Shown here: positions 5,271 to 14,378 of the stretch, piece after piece
Layout: the number at the start of each line of letters is the position of its first letter
Position numbering within the stretch: position 1 is the first letter of the stretch
Notes under the pieces: generated by a model
What the model was told of the DNA's origin: nothing
The model's input: only the letters and a program-made list of their open reading frames with translations
Database searches by the model: none
Assembly (NCBI GenBank): GCA_009778415.1
Contig: WRJV01000323.1
Span: 1 to 16,459, forward strand
DNA length: 16,459 nucleotides
Direction of reading: 5' to 3'
Source: Clostridiales bacterium
Lineage (GTDB): Bacteria; Bacillota; Clostridia; Peptostreptococcales; Anaerovoracaceae
Position numbers and translations under genes: made by a program

Positions 5271-7763
5271 TCATTTTTGACGCACAACCATTCTAAACTT
5301 CCGCACCGTCAGTACATTCCTCCCATCCCTGTGATCATAAGTCAAATCATCAACAAAACTCTTTACCAAGAAAACGCCCAGCCCTCCGATTGGCCGTTCT
5401 TCAAGGGAAAGCTCTGTGTCGGGGTTTTGTTCCAGTAGCGGGTTGTATGGCAAGCCCGAATCCTCAAATTCTATCACAAGCTCATCCAGCTTCCGCTTTA
5501 TTCGTATTGTAACGCTCCCAATTCCCGGAGCGTATGCGTAGTTAGCAATGTTGACAAATATCTCTTCAACCACAAGGTTAACTTGGGTTTTCGATTTATC
5601 GTCGAATCCGTCAAGAGAGGGCTCTATAAAATCAAGGACATCGGGAAGTTTTTCTATTTCAGCACTGATGACAAGCTCTTTTGCTGGCTTGTTCTTAATT
5701 TGCAACGCAAGCATTGTAATGTCGTCAGCCTGTTTTGCGCCATTTGCAAAAATATCGACTTCTGCTTTGATACGTGTAATAAGCTCGTTTGGGGTTTCAG
5801 ACAGGCACTGGTTAACGGTCTTTAGCAGCCTTTTACTCTCGAAATACTCGTCGCCAGAGCTTACAGCTTCAGTAACGCCGTCTGTATACAGGTATATCAT
5901 GTCGCCGCAGCCCATTGTCAATGCTTCGTCTTGATAACGCATGTCGTTCATCCCCGCCAAAACAAACCCCGGATGGACGGGCAGAAATTCATATTTGCCG
6001 TCCCCATGTTTGATTAATGGCGGGTTGTGCCCCGCATTGACATACGTGAATTTGCCAGTCGATATTTCCAAGTATCCCATGAAAGCTGTTACGAACATTT
6101 CGCTGTCGTTGTTTTCGCACAGAACATTGTTTACTGCTTCAAATGCCTCTTTTGGAGATTTCCCCGATTGTGCGTTGTTTTTTATCAACGTTTTAGCTAT
6201 TACCATAAATAGCGCGGCTGGGACGCCCTTGTCAGAAACGTCAGCCACTACCACTGCAAGCCTGTCCTCGTCCATTAGAAAAAAGTCGTAGAAATCACCG
6301 CCTACTTCTTCAGCGGGAAACATGCAGGCAAATATGTCAAACTCCTCACGGCTAGGGTATGCGGGGAAGATGCAGGGCAGCATGCCTGATTGAATCCTAG
6401 TGGCTACGTTCAATTCTGTGCTGATGCGCCTTTTCTCGGCAGTAACCGCTTCCAGATTTATAATGTATTCCTTTAAGTCCGCAGTCATTTTATTGATCGA
6501 ATGCCCAAGGTCTTCTATTTCATCCCTCGTTTCAATAGCAATGCTGTGCTCCAAATCTCCGCTCGCAATAACTCCTACGCTTTTTTGAAGTTCAGTAATC
6601 GGTTTTGTAATTGTGAAGGTGAATTTTCGCGATATGAACCAGATAGCCGCTACAATGACGACCAATACAACAGCAAACAGCATAATCAGTGTCAGAATAG
6701 CATTGTTGACGCTGTTAACTGTGTTTTCTGCAAGGTTACCAATATCTCTTTGCATTGCGACGGCAGGCTCATATATTTCATCAAAATCTATGAGTATCAC
6801 CACGTCCCAAGGGAGTGTACCAATTCTGGAATGAGCAACAAGGTAGTCTTTCATTTCACCGTCGTCGTCAATTTGAAATGATACGGCATCCTCATTTTTG
6901 CTTTCATTAATGAGCGTTTGAATGCTGCTTTGGATTGCAGGTCCTGGTTCCTTGCTGGCAATCAGGATGTCGCAATGTTCATTTACAACAAACGACATTT
7001 CGCTTTCCCATAATCTGCCCTCGCTCATAATGAATTCCAATTCATTCAAAAAAGCATCAATGCCTGCTACACCAGCCAAAACCCCGTTTTTTTTATAAAA
7101 CGGCGCGGAACATGTTATCGTTAACCCCCGCCCACGCGCATCCTCATAAACATCAGTCCAAACCGTACTGCCTGCATTTTTCGCCGCCAAATACCAAGGG
7201 CGTTCACGCGAATCGAACAATTCGTTTTCTTTTGGCTTCCTGCTTGTAGTTATGAAGTAGCCAAGTTCGGAGCCTACATAAGCGGTGGTTGCGTCTGTGG
7301 TGTTGTTCTTTATCGCCGATAATAAGCTTTGCATGTTGCCCATCAACCCTGCTTCTTGTGCAAAGAGGCTCGGGCTGGCGTTTTCTGAACGCCATAGCCA
7401 AGCTGCATCCTGATCCAGTGGGCGATGTATGTAATATTGAGGATTGTTTACGATGTCCCCTGCCGTGTCGGCTAGCATTTCAACGTCGCTCTGCCATGCC
7501 ATGAGCTTTTCGTCGGCTAGCTCTGCTCTCTTTGCGGCCAGCTTTGCGGCGTCACTGCCTCCCATTTCTGCTAGTGCATCCTTGCTTTCCATCAACATAG
7601 CTTCACTCAACTCTGAATACTGGCGCAAACTAGCCTGTCGCTCATACAACGTCCCAGAAACCGCGACAGCTGCATATACAGTCAGCGAAACAATAGCAGT
7701 AATCAATGTTAGGCGGAATATCCTATTTCCGATAGAATGCGTTTTATTCAATATGCAAGACAT
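5271..7763 (-). CDS. Membrane sensor fused to SpoIIE/RsbU phosphatase and HATPase anti-sigma domain
   Basis: The 830-residue protein has a membrane helix (15-38), an extracellular Cache-like sensor (about 40-350, with RERPWYLAA near 186-194), a second helix (354-377), HAMP (378-432), then a PP2C/SpoIIE phosphatase (about 470-688). The phosphatase motifs are EEVGGDFYDFF, ADVSDKGVPAALFM, NAGHNPP, LYTDGVTEA and ADDIT, which hold the metal-binding Asp residues. A C-terminal HATPase domain (about 697-825) has an N-box EEIFVNIANYAY, FEDSG and GGLGVFLV, as in RsbW/SpoIIAB. Phosphatase and kinase-like anti-sigma factor are therefore on one chain. The likely target is the STAS protein, whose gene it overlaps by 20 bases, with the sigma factor as final output. 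The ligand is unknown. It is the last gene of the export operon. Confidence 0.9.
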   Translation of the reverse strand: MSCILNKTHSIGNRIFRLTLITAIVSLTVYAAVAVSGTLYERQASLRQYSELSEAMLMESKDALAEMGGSDAAKLAAKRAELADEKLMAWQSDVEMLADTAGDIVNNPQYYIHRPLDQDAAWLWRSENASPSLFAQEAGLMGNMQSLLSAIKNNTTDATTAYVGSELGYFITTSRKPKENELFDSRERPWYLAAKNAGSTVWTDVYEDARGRGLTITCSAPFYKKNGVLAGVAGIDAFLNELEFIMSEGRLWESEMSFVVNEHCDILIASKEPGPAIQSSIQTLINESKNEDAVSFQIDDDGEMKDYLVAHSRIGTLPWDVVILIDFDEIYEPAVAMQRDIGNLAENTVNSVNNAILTLIMLFAVVLVVIVAAIWFISRKFTFTITKPITELQKSVGVIASGDLEHSIAIETRDEIEDLGHSINKMTADLKEYIINLEAVTAEKRRISTELNVATRIQSGMLPCIFPAYPSREEFDIFACMFPAEEVGGDFYDFFLMDEDRLAVVVADVSDKGVPAALFMVIAKTLIKNNAQSGKSPKEAFEAVNNVLCENNDSEMFVTAFMGYLEISTGKFTYVNAGHNPPLIKHGDGKYEFLPVHPGFVLAGMNDMRYQDEALTMGCGDMIYLYTDGVTEAVSSGDEYFESKRLLKTVNQCLSETPNELITRIKAEVDIFANGAKQADDITMLALQIKNKPAKELVISAEIEKLPDVLDFIEPSLDGFDDKSKTQVNLVVEEIFVNIANYAYAPGIGSVTIRIKRKLDELVIEFEDSGLPYNPLLEQNPDTELSLEERPIGGLGVFLVKSFVDDLTYDHRDGRNVLTVRKFRMVVRQK

Positions 7764-8043
7764 TGGAAAACCCCGTCATTTCAAAAACTTCCATAACACT
7801 GGGCGTTATGTTTACAATAGTTTGCCTCCTATCGTACGCCTTGGCTGTTTTCTCACCCATCAGCAGTACCCGAAGCCCTGCAGACGAAATGTAGGCTAGC
7901 CCGCTTAAGTCAAGCTCAACATGCTTCTCTCCTCCCAGCTCTGCTAGAAGGGCATCCTGCAATTTGGGGGATGTGATGGCATCTAGTTTTCCCACTAAGG
8001 CAAGGATGGTTTTTTCTTCGCTTTTAATTACGTTTATGTTCAT
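7744..8043 (-). CDS. STAS-domain anti-sigma-factor antagonist (RsbV/SpoIIAA-like)
   Basis: The 99-residue single-domain protein has the STAS pattern: GKLDAITSPKLQDALL, then VELDLSGLAYISSAGLRVLL, then an ITPSVMEVFEMTGF C-terminal part. By alignment with SpoIIAA (DSSGLG), Ser54 is the likely phosphorylation site, and the usual Asp before it is replaced by Ser. In partner switching the unphosphorylated form binds the anti-sigma factor and frees sigma. It would be phosphorylated by the HATPase domain and dephosphorylated by the PP2C domain of the 5271-7763 protein. Its start overlaps the end of the sigma gene by four bases (ATGA), and its end overlaps the next gene, so all three are translationally coupled. 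Confidence 0.92.
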   Translation of the reverse strand: MNINVIKSEEKTILALVGKLDAITSPKLQDALLAELGGEKHVELDLSGLAYISSAGLRVLLMGEKTAKAYDRRQTIVNITPSVMEVFEMTGFSNVLHIE

Positions 8044-8579
8044 ATGCTCTCCTCATATCCTGCGTTTTGCAGATTTAGTTTGATTTTCTTTACAATTCTG
8101 TGCAACGTTACGCCCACATTGCTCACACTCATGTCCATCGCTTGGGCGATGTCCTTGTTTGAAAAGCTCATATAAAACTTCATCCTTATTATTTTTCGCT
8201 GATGTTCGGGCAATACGTCAATTTGCATAAAAACCTGTTGAAGTATCTCTTTGCGGAGATAGTCCCTCTCAATGTCTGCGTCTGAGGGAATAAATTCATA
8301 CAGCTCAGTGGTCTTCAGCCCTTGCGCTTTTTTTGCGACGTGTGTTTTATATGTGTTTCTTGCTATTCCGCCTATCCATTCGCCTCGGCTGCCTTTGGGG
8401 GGGGAATAACTGTCCCAATACCTGTACGCCCGCGCAAACACCTCTGCCGTCATGTCTTCCGCATCTATGACGCTGTTTGTGCGATATTTCATGAAAGAGT
8501 AGACAAGCGGGAATTGTTCTTTGAACACCGTATTGAATTCTTCTGTTTTCTGTTTCAGCTGCAGCGCAGTTGTCGTCAC
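8040..8579 (-). CDS. ECF-like sigma-70 family sigma factor
   Basis: The 179-residue protein has sigma region 2 (about 16-83, with AEDMTAEVFARAYRYWDSY and WIGGIARNTYKTH) and region 4 (about 108-170, LPEHQRKIIRMKFYMSFSN and a helix-turn-helix around SNKDIAQAMDMSVSNVGVTLHR). The GTG at 8579 is chosen: it overlaps the stop of the upstream gene as GTGA and has GAGGGGGG about seven bases before it. A longer frame from 8621 would run far into that gene. With the STAS and phosphatase/HATPase genes directly downstream, it is probably released by partner switching. Likely targets are the precursor and export promoters of this locus, but its recognition sequence is not known. Confidence 0.9.
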   Translation of the reverse strand: MTTTALQLKQKTEEFNTVFKEQFPLVYSFMKYRTNSVIDAEDMTAEVFARAYRYWDSYSPPKGSRGEWIGGIARNTYKTHVAKKAQGLKTTELYEFIPSDADIERDYLRKEILQQVFMQIDVLPEHQRKIIRMKFYMSFSNKDIAQAMDMSVSNVGVTLHRIVKKIKLNLQNAGYEESI

Positions 8580-9529
8580 ACAAAATCCCCCCTCGCCATG
8601 CCCGCCACCGATGTCCGGCACAAAGTGTGAAACATATTCATACGGTCACGCCCGGTTTTCTGGTAATGGGAAGCGACGTTCTGCGCTGCCTGCAACAGGG
8701 TTTTGCACAGATCGTTGAATATATCGTCGTCTGTTGGCAGATATATTTCCAGCCTGCCTCCCATACGGTATTTCGGATAGTTTTCCAGTCCAAGAAAGGT
8801 AATGAATTTAACCGGGTCGTAATCCCCAAACGCCGCAGTCAATCCCATAAAATCCGCAATGAGTTCGTCGTGGATTTCGTTTTTTGAAGAATGGTAATAC
8901 CGCTGAGTCATATAGTGGGCGACTTCGTGTTCACGGCGCAGGACAAGGGATTTTTGCCGCCACTCGCCACTGTCAAGCCCAAATGATTCTGGCGCCACGC
9001 CGCTGTAATACCTATGGGAGAGCAGCAGGATATAGTCGCGGTAAAGAGCTGGGCATTTAAGTACGTCAACTGCTGCGTTCCTTCTGTGCATGCCTATCCT
9101 AGCCCAATTGTTGTAGTTTTTTATAATTGTAGCCCCGCGCGAATCCGGCACAGGCAGTGGTTCGCAACGGTAAACAAGGCAACGCTGCAAATGTATGAAA
9201 TCCTGGTCGGACCCGCACTCAATCACGGGAATTCGCCCCAGTGGAGTCGGGTGAAGATATACAAGGATTTTCTCTGGATCGGCTGGAGTCCATGGCTCCG
9301 AAGCTGGAGAAGGCCGAATGCCGCGTTTTAGTGCCATCAGCAGCTCTGGGTTTTCGCTCTGACCCTTGCCAACGGGGAAATCCAGCTCTACGCACATCTC
9401 GCGCAGAAGCTGCCACGGCAGCCCGTCGTGGTGGCTAATCAGCACCTCCCAATCCTGTGCAAATATCTCTTCTTTAGGGTTTTCTTCAATAGGTAGCTCG
9501 ATGAATCGGTTTTCGTCCAAGCGGTTCAT
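8576..9529 (-). CDS. Unknown protein with HExxH metallopeptidase-like motif
   Basis: I do not recognise a named family. The 317-residue protein has no signal peptide or membrane segment. The second half has RREHEVAHYMTQRYY, with HEVAH at 201-205, the zinc-binding HExxH pattern, followed by NEIHDELIADFMG (217-229), where Glu222 could be a third ligand. This is the layout of many zincin peptidases. Before it lies a region of about 190 residues of unknown type. The gene sits between the second ABC transporter (20-base gap) and the sigma factor (GTGA overlap), so it is likely co-expressed with export and control. It may process peptides, cleave a regulator, or be an inactive zincin relative. Peptidase activity is inferred from the motif only. 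Confidence 0.7.
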   Translation of the reverse strand: MNRLDENRFIELPIEENPKEEIFAQDWEVLISHHDGLPWQLLREMCVELDFPVGKGQSENPELLMALKRGIRPSPASEPWTPADPEKILVYLHPTPLGRIPVIECGSDQDFIHLQRCLVYRCEPLPVPDSRGATIIKNYNNWARIGMHRRNAAVDVLKCPALYRDYILLLSHRYYSGVAPESFGLDSGEWRQKSLVLRREHEVAHYMTQRYYHSSKNEIHDELIADFMGLTAAFGDYDPVKFITFLGLENYPKYRMGGRLEIYLPTDDDIFNDLCKTLLQAAQNVASHYQKTGRDRMNMFHTLCRTSVAGMARGDFV

Positions 9530-9549
9530 TTCAGTCCATGTCCTTTTCG

Positions 9550-12189
9550 TTATGCCATTTGCCGCCTTGCCATTGCTGCAAAAATCCCGTTTTTAGCCAT
9601 AAGCTCCGTGTAAGTGCCTTCCTCCATAATCCTGCCGCCGTCTAAAACAATAATGCGGTCGCAGTCCTGGACAGTGCTTAGCCGATGTGCAATTGTGATA
9701 CGGGTAGCCTTGAGTTTGTTAATGCTGTCGCTAACGATTTTCTGCGTTCTATTGTCAAGGGCGCTTGTCGCCTCGTCAAAAAATAGTATTTTGGGGTTCC
9801 CCACCAGTGCCCGGGCAATCAGCAGGCGTTGCCGCTGCCCACCGGAAATCGTGCTAGCGCCTTCGGTTATCATGGTATGCAGGCCCATGGGCATCTGTTT
9901 TAAATCCTCGTCCATCCCGACCTGCTCAATGGCTCTCATGGCGTCGTTTTGAGTGATGCTTGGGTTCGACCCGGCGATGTTTTCGAAAATGCTTCCCGCA
10001 AGAAGCATGCCTGACTGGAGCACTACCCCCAATTGGCGCCTGACTGACCTTATGTCCATCTGGTTGAGGTTGATCCTGTTGAAATATATCTCGCCGCTGT
10101 CCGGCTGTTCAAAAGCCAGCAATATACGGAACAAAGTGGACTTGCCGCTGCCAGAAGGCCCTACAAGAGCCACATGCTCGCCGCTGCGGATATGCAGCGA
10201 CACGTCTTTTATGATCATTGGCCCGTCCTTGTCGTAGCTGAAGTTGATCCGGCTGAGCTCTATGTCTCCGTTAAGCGGCGGCGCTTCGCTTTTCAGTTCG
10301 TCATACTCCGGCACAGCTTGAAAAATTGGCTGGACTGCTTTGTAAAGAGGTATGGCTGCATTGGCGGTGATGACCGCATGGGACAGCTGTATGCAACCTT
10401 GTAGCAGACCTCCCAGAGCGGCGTTAAAAGCGATAAAGGCACCCGGACCAATCATGGCACCCTTCATCTTGAACATGACTGCAAAGATGATCATAAGCGA
10501 AATCAGCATTGCCACCGAATTGAACACCGCAGACCAGTTGCCAATGCTTTCCTTTCTGAAGGTAATCCATCTGGATTCCTTGTACATCTGCGACCAGTTG
10601 TAGAAAGTGCGCTTTTCGGAACCGGTCATTTTGATTTTTGCAAGCCCTGAAAGCCACCCAAACATCCTGCCTGAAATCTTGTTGTTTATTTCGATTTGCT
10701 TGCTTTCATGCTTGATCTGCAGCCAGCCTAGCACGAGGGAAACGGCTAGGACCACTACAGCAATCCCGATGCCAAACCATGCGAGCCTTGCACTTTTTGT
10801 GAACATTACGATGATGTAAAAAACAGAAAAGAAACTGCTGATAATGGTGTTTGTGACTGTCCCCGAGACGATTTGCAGGATTCGGGATATCCCCATGGCG
10901 CGCTCCGTAAGCTCGCCAGCGGAATAATCGCTGAAAAACCGCGCAGGAAGGCTCAGCAGCCTGTCCCATACCGCCGGCTGCAAATCCCGTTCGGCTACAC
11001 CTGATATTCTATGCATCGAAAACGCTCGAGTGATTTCGAAGGCGAACGTAGTCACTGCCATTGCCCCCATCAAAAACCCTATCTGAACAAGCATGCTGCG
11101 ATCACCGTCCGGGATGACCGTGTCAAAGACCACTCCTGTGATTATCGGAGACAGCATCCCTAAAAGCCCCCCGCACAAACCCATGGTGAATACCCAAATC
11201 CAGTCGGTTTTCCCCGTGCCTTCTAGCACAAACCGGACGATGTCCTTGCCTGTCAGGCTGTGCATGGGCAGGCTGCGGTAAAACATCACCGCCTTTGGGG
11301 CTACCATGTCTGCATTTTCTTCTGTGATTCTTGTTCGCTCCCCGGTTGAAGGGTTGTACATTATGTATCTGCGTGGGGATTTTTGCAGCAGAGCTACAGG
11401 CTCGCCGCTTTCTTCCAGCTTCGCTAGGAAATTCCCACCTCCCTGACAATACCATTTGCCGGTGAGGACAACCTCCCTCGTCCTGAAGCTCGACGCAAGA
11501 GCGATGCTTTCCACTATGTCAACGGATGCATCCCCTTCTTGAACGGTTCTTGGTACGATTATTTCCATGCTGTTTTCTTGCGCCACTGCAGTACAGGCTG
11601 CGATAAGCGAGTCTCCGCCCGCATCGATCTTCGCACATTGCTCCCTTGCCCCCGGAAGCACTGTCCGCAAATCGTCGATGGCGGTTTGCAAATAAACGTT
11701 TTCCCCCGCTTTGCGCCTACGGTTAACGATTTCTACTTGTTTGGCTTCTTCCTCGATTTGCTCGCTTAGCAGAAGCATCAATGAGCTGTTGAAATTTTCA
11801 AGCCAGGTTTGGTCAACTTCTTGGCAGGCTATTTCGACCCGTTCACGAGAATACCCAAGCCGGCGATAGCATTTTTCAATCCATTCCTCAACGAATGGCC
11901 GCATTGCATCTGTTAGAGACACCTCTGCTTGGTGAAGCTCGCTGTCGCAAGCCGGCACAGCCAGTATGCCTGCGCGGGCTCCCTCACCGCAGACACAAGG
12001 CTCTAAACGGAAAAGGAGCTCGCCTTCAAGCATTTGGAACATGAAGTTGCGCGGGCCGAACGGCTTCCCGTCGGCATCCATCTTGCTGTGGTATATGTTG
12101 AGAATGCCGTCCAAGACGAAGAAAGCGCTGCTGTTTTCCTCATGCACCCAAAAAGGCGTGTTGCTCTGTTTGTTCAAAAATCCGCTCAT
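9550..12189 (-). CDS. NHLM-type ABC transporter with long N-terminal domain (no C39 peptidase)
   Basis: The 879-residue protein has a soluble N-terminal region (about 1-310) of unclear role that lacks a peptidase Cys. Next come a type I ABC exporter membrane domain (about 325-615) and an ATPase domain (about 640-879). The ATPase shows Walker A GPSGSGKST (677-685), Q-loop Gln725, signature ISGGQ (781-785), Walker B ILFFDEA (801-807) and H-loop His835, so it looks active. Length and layout match the second transporter of the NHLM (nitrile hydratase leader microcin) export set. It probably forms a heterodimer with, or works beside, the C39 transporter encoded two bases upstream. The two stop/start signals almost touch, so coupling is likely. 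Confidence 0.9.
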   Translation of the reverse strand: MSGFLNKQSNTPFWVHEENSSAFFVLDGILNIYHSKMDADGKPFGPRNFMFQMLEGELLFRLEPCVCGEGARAGILAVPACDSELHQAEVSLTDAMRPFVEEWIEKCYRRLGYSRERVEIACQEVDQTWLENFNSSLMLLLSEQIEEEAKQVEIVNRRRKAGENVYLQTAIDDLRTVLPGAREQCAKIDAGGDSLIAACTAVAQENSMEIIVPRTVQEGDASVDIVESIALASSFRTREVVLTGKWYCQGGGNFLAKLEESGEPVALLQKSPRRYIMYNPSTGERTRITEENADMVAPKAVMFYRSLPMHSLTGKDIVRFVLEGTGKTDWIWVFTMGLCGGLLGMLSPIITGVVFDTVIPDGDRSMLVQIGFLMGAMAVTTFAFEITRAFSMHRISGVAERDLQPAVWDRLLSLPARFFSDYSAGELTERAMGISRILQIVSGTVTNTIISSFFSVFYIIVMFTKSARLAWFGIGIAVVVLAVSLVLGWLQIKHESKQIEINNKISGRMFGWLSGLAKIKMTGSEKRTFYNWSQMYKESRWITFRKESIGNWSAVFNSVAMLISLMIIFAVMFKMKGAMIGPGAFIAFNAALGGLLQGCIQLSHAVITANAAIPLYKAVQPIFQAVPEYDELKSEAPPLNGDIELSRINFSYDKDGPMIIKDVSLHIRSGEHVALVGPSGSGKSTLFRILLAFEQPDSGEIYFNRINLNQMDIRSVRRQLGVVLQSGMLLAGSIFENIAGSNPSITQNDAMRAIEQVGMDEDLKQMPMGLHTMITEGASTISGGQRQRLLIARALVGNPKILFFDEATSALDNRTQKIVSDSINKLKATRITIAHRLSTVQDCDRIIVLDGGRIMEEGTYTELMAKNGIFAAMARRQMA

Positions 12190-12191
12190 TC

Positions 12192-14363
12192 CTACACCGC
12201 CGATTCAATAAGCTTTGCGTATGGGCCGGCGACGTTTTTCATTTCGTCATGGGTGCCCCGCTGGACTATTTTGCCACGCTCCATGACTATGATCTCGTCA
12301 CAGTCGCGGATAGTGCTCAATCTGTGGGCTACCACTACGCATGTGCAGCCCCTCCTTCGAATGTTATCGTTGACCACCTGCTCCGTGTGCACGTCCAGTG
12401 CGCTGGTCGCCTCGTCAAGAATCAGTATGGTGGGGTTTATTGCCAAGGCTCTTGCTATTTCCATGCGCTGACGCTGCCCACCGCTGAAATTCGTGCCTCC
12501 CTCCCTGATCTTGCTTTTGTAGCCTCCCTCCCGGGCAGCTATGTCGTCATGTATGCAGGCGTCCTTTGCAGCACTCAGTATGTCTGCGTCGTCGATCGTT
12601 GTGTCCCACATGGTCAAATTGTCTTGGACAGTGCCCTCAAACACGCTGACGTCCTGGTCCACGACAGCTAGGGAGTTGGTGATAACGCTTCTGGGCAAGT
12701 CGCCGCGCTTTACATTGTCAAATAGTATCTCACCCTCCCAAGGGTGGTTTATGCCCGCAAGTATTTTGGCCACTGTGCTTTTGCCGCTGCCGGACGGACC
12801 AACCAGAGCCACCCGTGTGCCCGGCGCCAATTTCAGGTTGAACCCTTCAATAAAGGGTTTTTCAAGTACATTGTAGCCGTAGCTCAAATCTTTTATCTCG
12901 ACATAGCCGTCCAGTTTTCGGAAATCTGCCTCATCGCCGCCTGTATATCCTGCACCTTGCTCAGGGTCTTGCGATTCGTCAATTGAATACTTGTATACGT
13001 CGTCAAGGCGCCCCATGTCGCTCTTCAGCTGCTTCACCTGCATGCCCATCTGCGTGAGCTTGCCGACAGGGTTCATGAAATTGCTGATAAGGGCTTTATA
13101 GGCAATCAAAGTGCCCACAGTCATGTACCCGTCCAAAATCTGAAGCCCGCCTACGCATAAAATAATCACCTCTGCAAGGCCGGACATAAAATTCGGAAGG
13201 GCAAAAAGAACTTGGCCGATGGCACCCATCTTTTGGTAAGCATTCAGCTGCTTTGCATGGTACCCCGCCCATTTTGAGAAGAAGCTTGATTCTCCACCTG
13301 TGGCTTTTAGCGTTTCGATGATGAACAAGCCTGATACCGAGGTTCCTGCCAGCTTTCCGGCATCTTGTTTCAGTTTGCTGTTGAGCGCTTCTACCTTGCC
13401 TGAAGAGTATACGAAATAAAGCACGTTCACAGCCGCAAGCAACAAGGTTAGCATGGTTAGCAGAACGTTGTACTGCAACATGACAATGAAATAAAAAACC
13501 AACGTCACAATTCCGATCACGTTTTCCGCCAGCTCACGCGACAGAAATGCTGCCACAGTGTTGTTGGAGTTTTGCCGGGAGCTGATGTCGCCGGGGGAGC
13601 GTTGCTGGAAAAACAGGACCGGTAGCCTTAGAATGTGCCAGAAAAAACTGCTGGCGCCGACCAAGGCTATCTTTGTTTCCATCCGCAGCAAATACCTCTG
13701 CTGAAGGCCTGTAAGAAAGGCTTGCAAGACGACTGCGGCAGCCATGCACCAAAGCAAGGGCTTCAGCCATTCGCTTCTGCCTGCCAAGAGCAAATCGTCT
13801 ATGAATATTCGGGAGAAAGCGGGGATCACAAGCCCTGGTATCACCATCAGCAATCCCACGATGACGAGGAACACTATTGAGCTCTGTACGCCTCGAAGCC
13901 TTTTTACAAGGGAGGTTATCATGCTGCTCTTCTGCCCGCTTTTTGTGAACTCCTCAGTAGGTTCGAATGTCAGTGCCACGCCTGTAAAGGCCAAGTCGAA
14001 TTCCTCATATGAGAGTATCCGCAATCCGCTTGCAGGGTCGTTTATATACGCTTTACCGTTTTTGAAGCCCTCAAAAACAACAAAATGGTTGAAATTCCAA
14101 TGGATGATCATAGGAGGCTTGAGATCTGCCAAGCCAGCAGGCTCTTTTCGAAAACCCTTTGCGTTAAATCCTATCTTAATAGCAGCCCTCACCATGTTGC
14201 CGGCTTTGACGCCGTCCCTCGTGACGCCGCATTCTACGCGCAGAGTCTCAAGGGGCACGTATTTTTTGTAGTAGGCGCAAATCATGGCGAGGCATGCTGC
14301 GCCACATTCCACCATCTCCATCTGTAGAATACTGGGTGTCTTAACCCTGTTGTTTTCGCTCAT
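12192..14363 (-). CDS. C39 peptidase-containing ABC transporter (NHLM type), leader cleavage and export
   Basis: The 723-residue protein begins with a C39 peptidase domain (about 1-135). The domain has QMEMVECGAACLAMI with Gln14 and catalytic Cys20, His93 (NFNHFVVFEG) and Asp109 (YINDPASG), so the triad is complete. The membrane domain spans about 160-440, and the ATPase has Walker A GPSGSGKST (522-530), FSGGQ (626-630), Walker B ILILDEA (646-652) and His680. C39 exporters cut after Gly-Gly, exactly the motif at the end of the three Nif11 leaders here, so this is the likely maturation protease and export pump. It follows the HlyD gene by 15 bases with AGGGGAGAAAGG as ribosome binding site. 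Confidence 0.95.
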   Translation of the reverse strand: MSENNRVKTPSILQMEMVECGAACLAMICAYYKKYVPLETLRVECGVTRDGVKAGNMVRAAIKIGFNAKGFRKEPAGLADLKPPMIIHWNFNHFVVFEGFKNGKAYINDPASGLRILSYEEFDLAFTGVALTFEPTEEFTKSGQKSSMITSLVKRLRGVQSSIVFLVIVGLLMVIPGLVIPAFSRIFIDDLLLAGRSEWLKPLLWCMAAAVVLQAFLTGLQQRYLLRMETKIALVGASSFFWHILRLPVLFFQQRSPGDISSRQNSNNTVAAFLSRELAENVIGIVTLVFYFIVMLQYNVLLTMLTLLLAAVNVLYFVYSSGKVEALNSKLKQDAGKLAGTSVSGLFIIETLKATGGESSFFSKWAGYHAKQLNAYQKMGAIGQVLFALPNFMSGLAEVIILCVGGLQILDGYMTVGTLIAYKALISNFMNPVGKLTQMGMQVKQLKSDMGRLDDVYKYSIDESQDPEQGAGYTGGDEADFRKLDGYVEIKDLSYGYNVLEKPFIEGFNLKLAPGTRVALVGPSGSGKSTVAKILAGINHPWEGEILFDNVKRGDLPRSVITNSLAVVDQDVSVFEGTVQDNLTMWDTTIDDADILSAAKDACIHDDIAAREGGYKSKIREGGTNFSGGQRQRMEIARALAINPTILILDEATSALDVHTEQVVNDNIRRRGCTCVVVAHRLSTIRDCDEIIVMERGKIVQRGTHDEMKNVAGPYAKLIESAV

Positions 14364-14378
14364 CCTTTCTCCCCTGAA

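Noticed and set aside
5057..5296. 79-codon frame over the end of the UPF0489 gene and the convergent junction
   Set aside because: Mostly a different frame of the UPF0489 gene, with no ribosome binding site.
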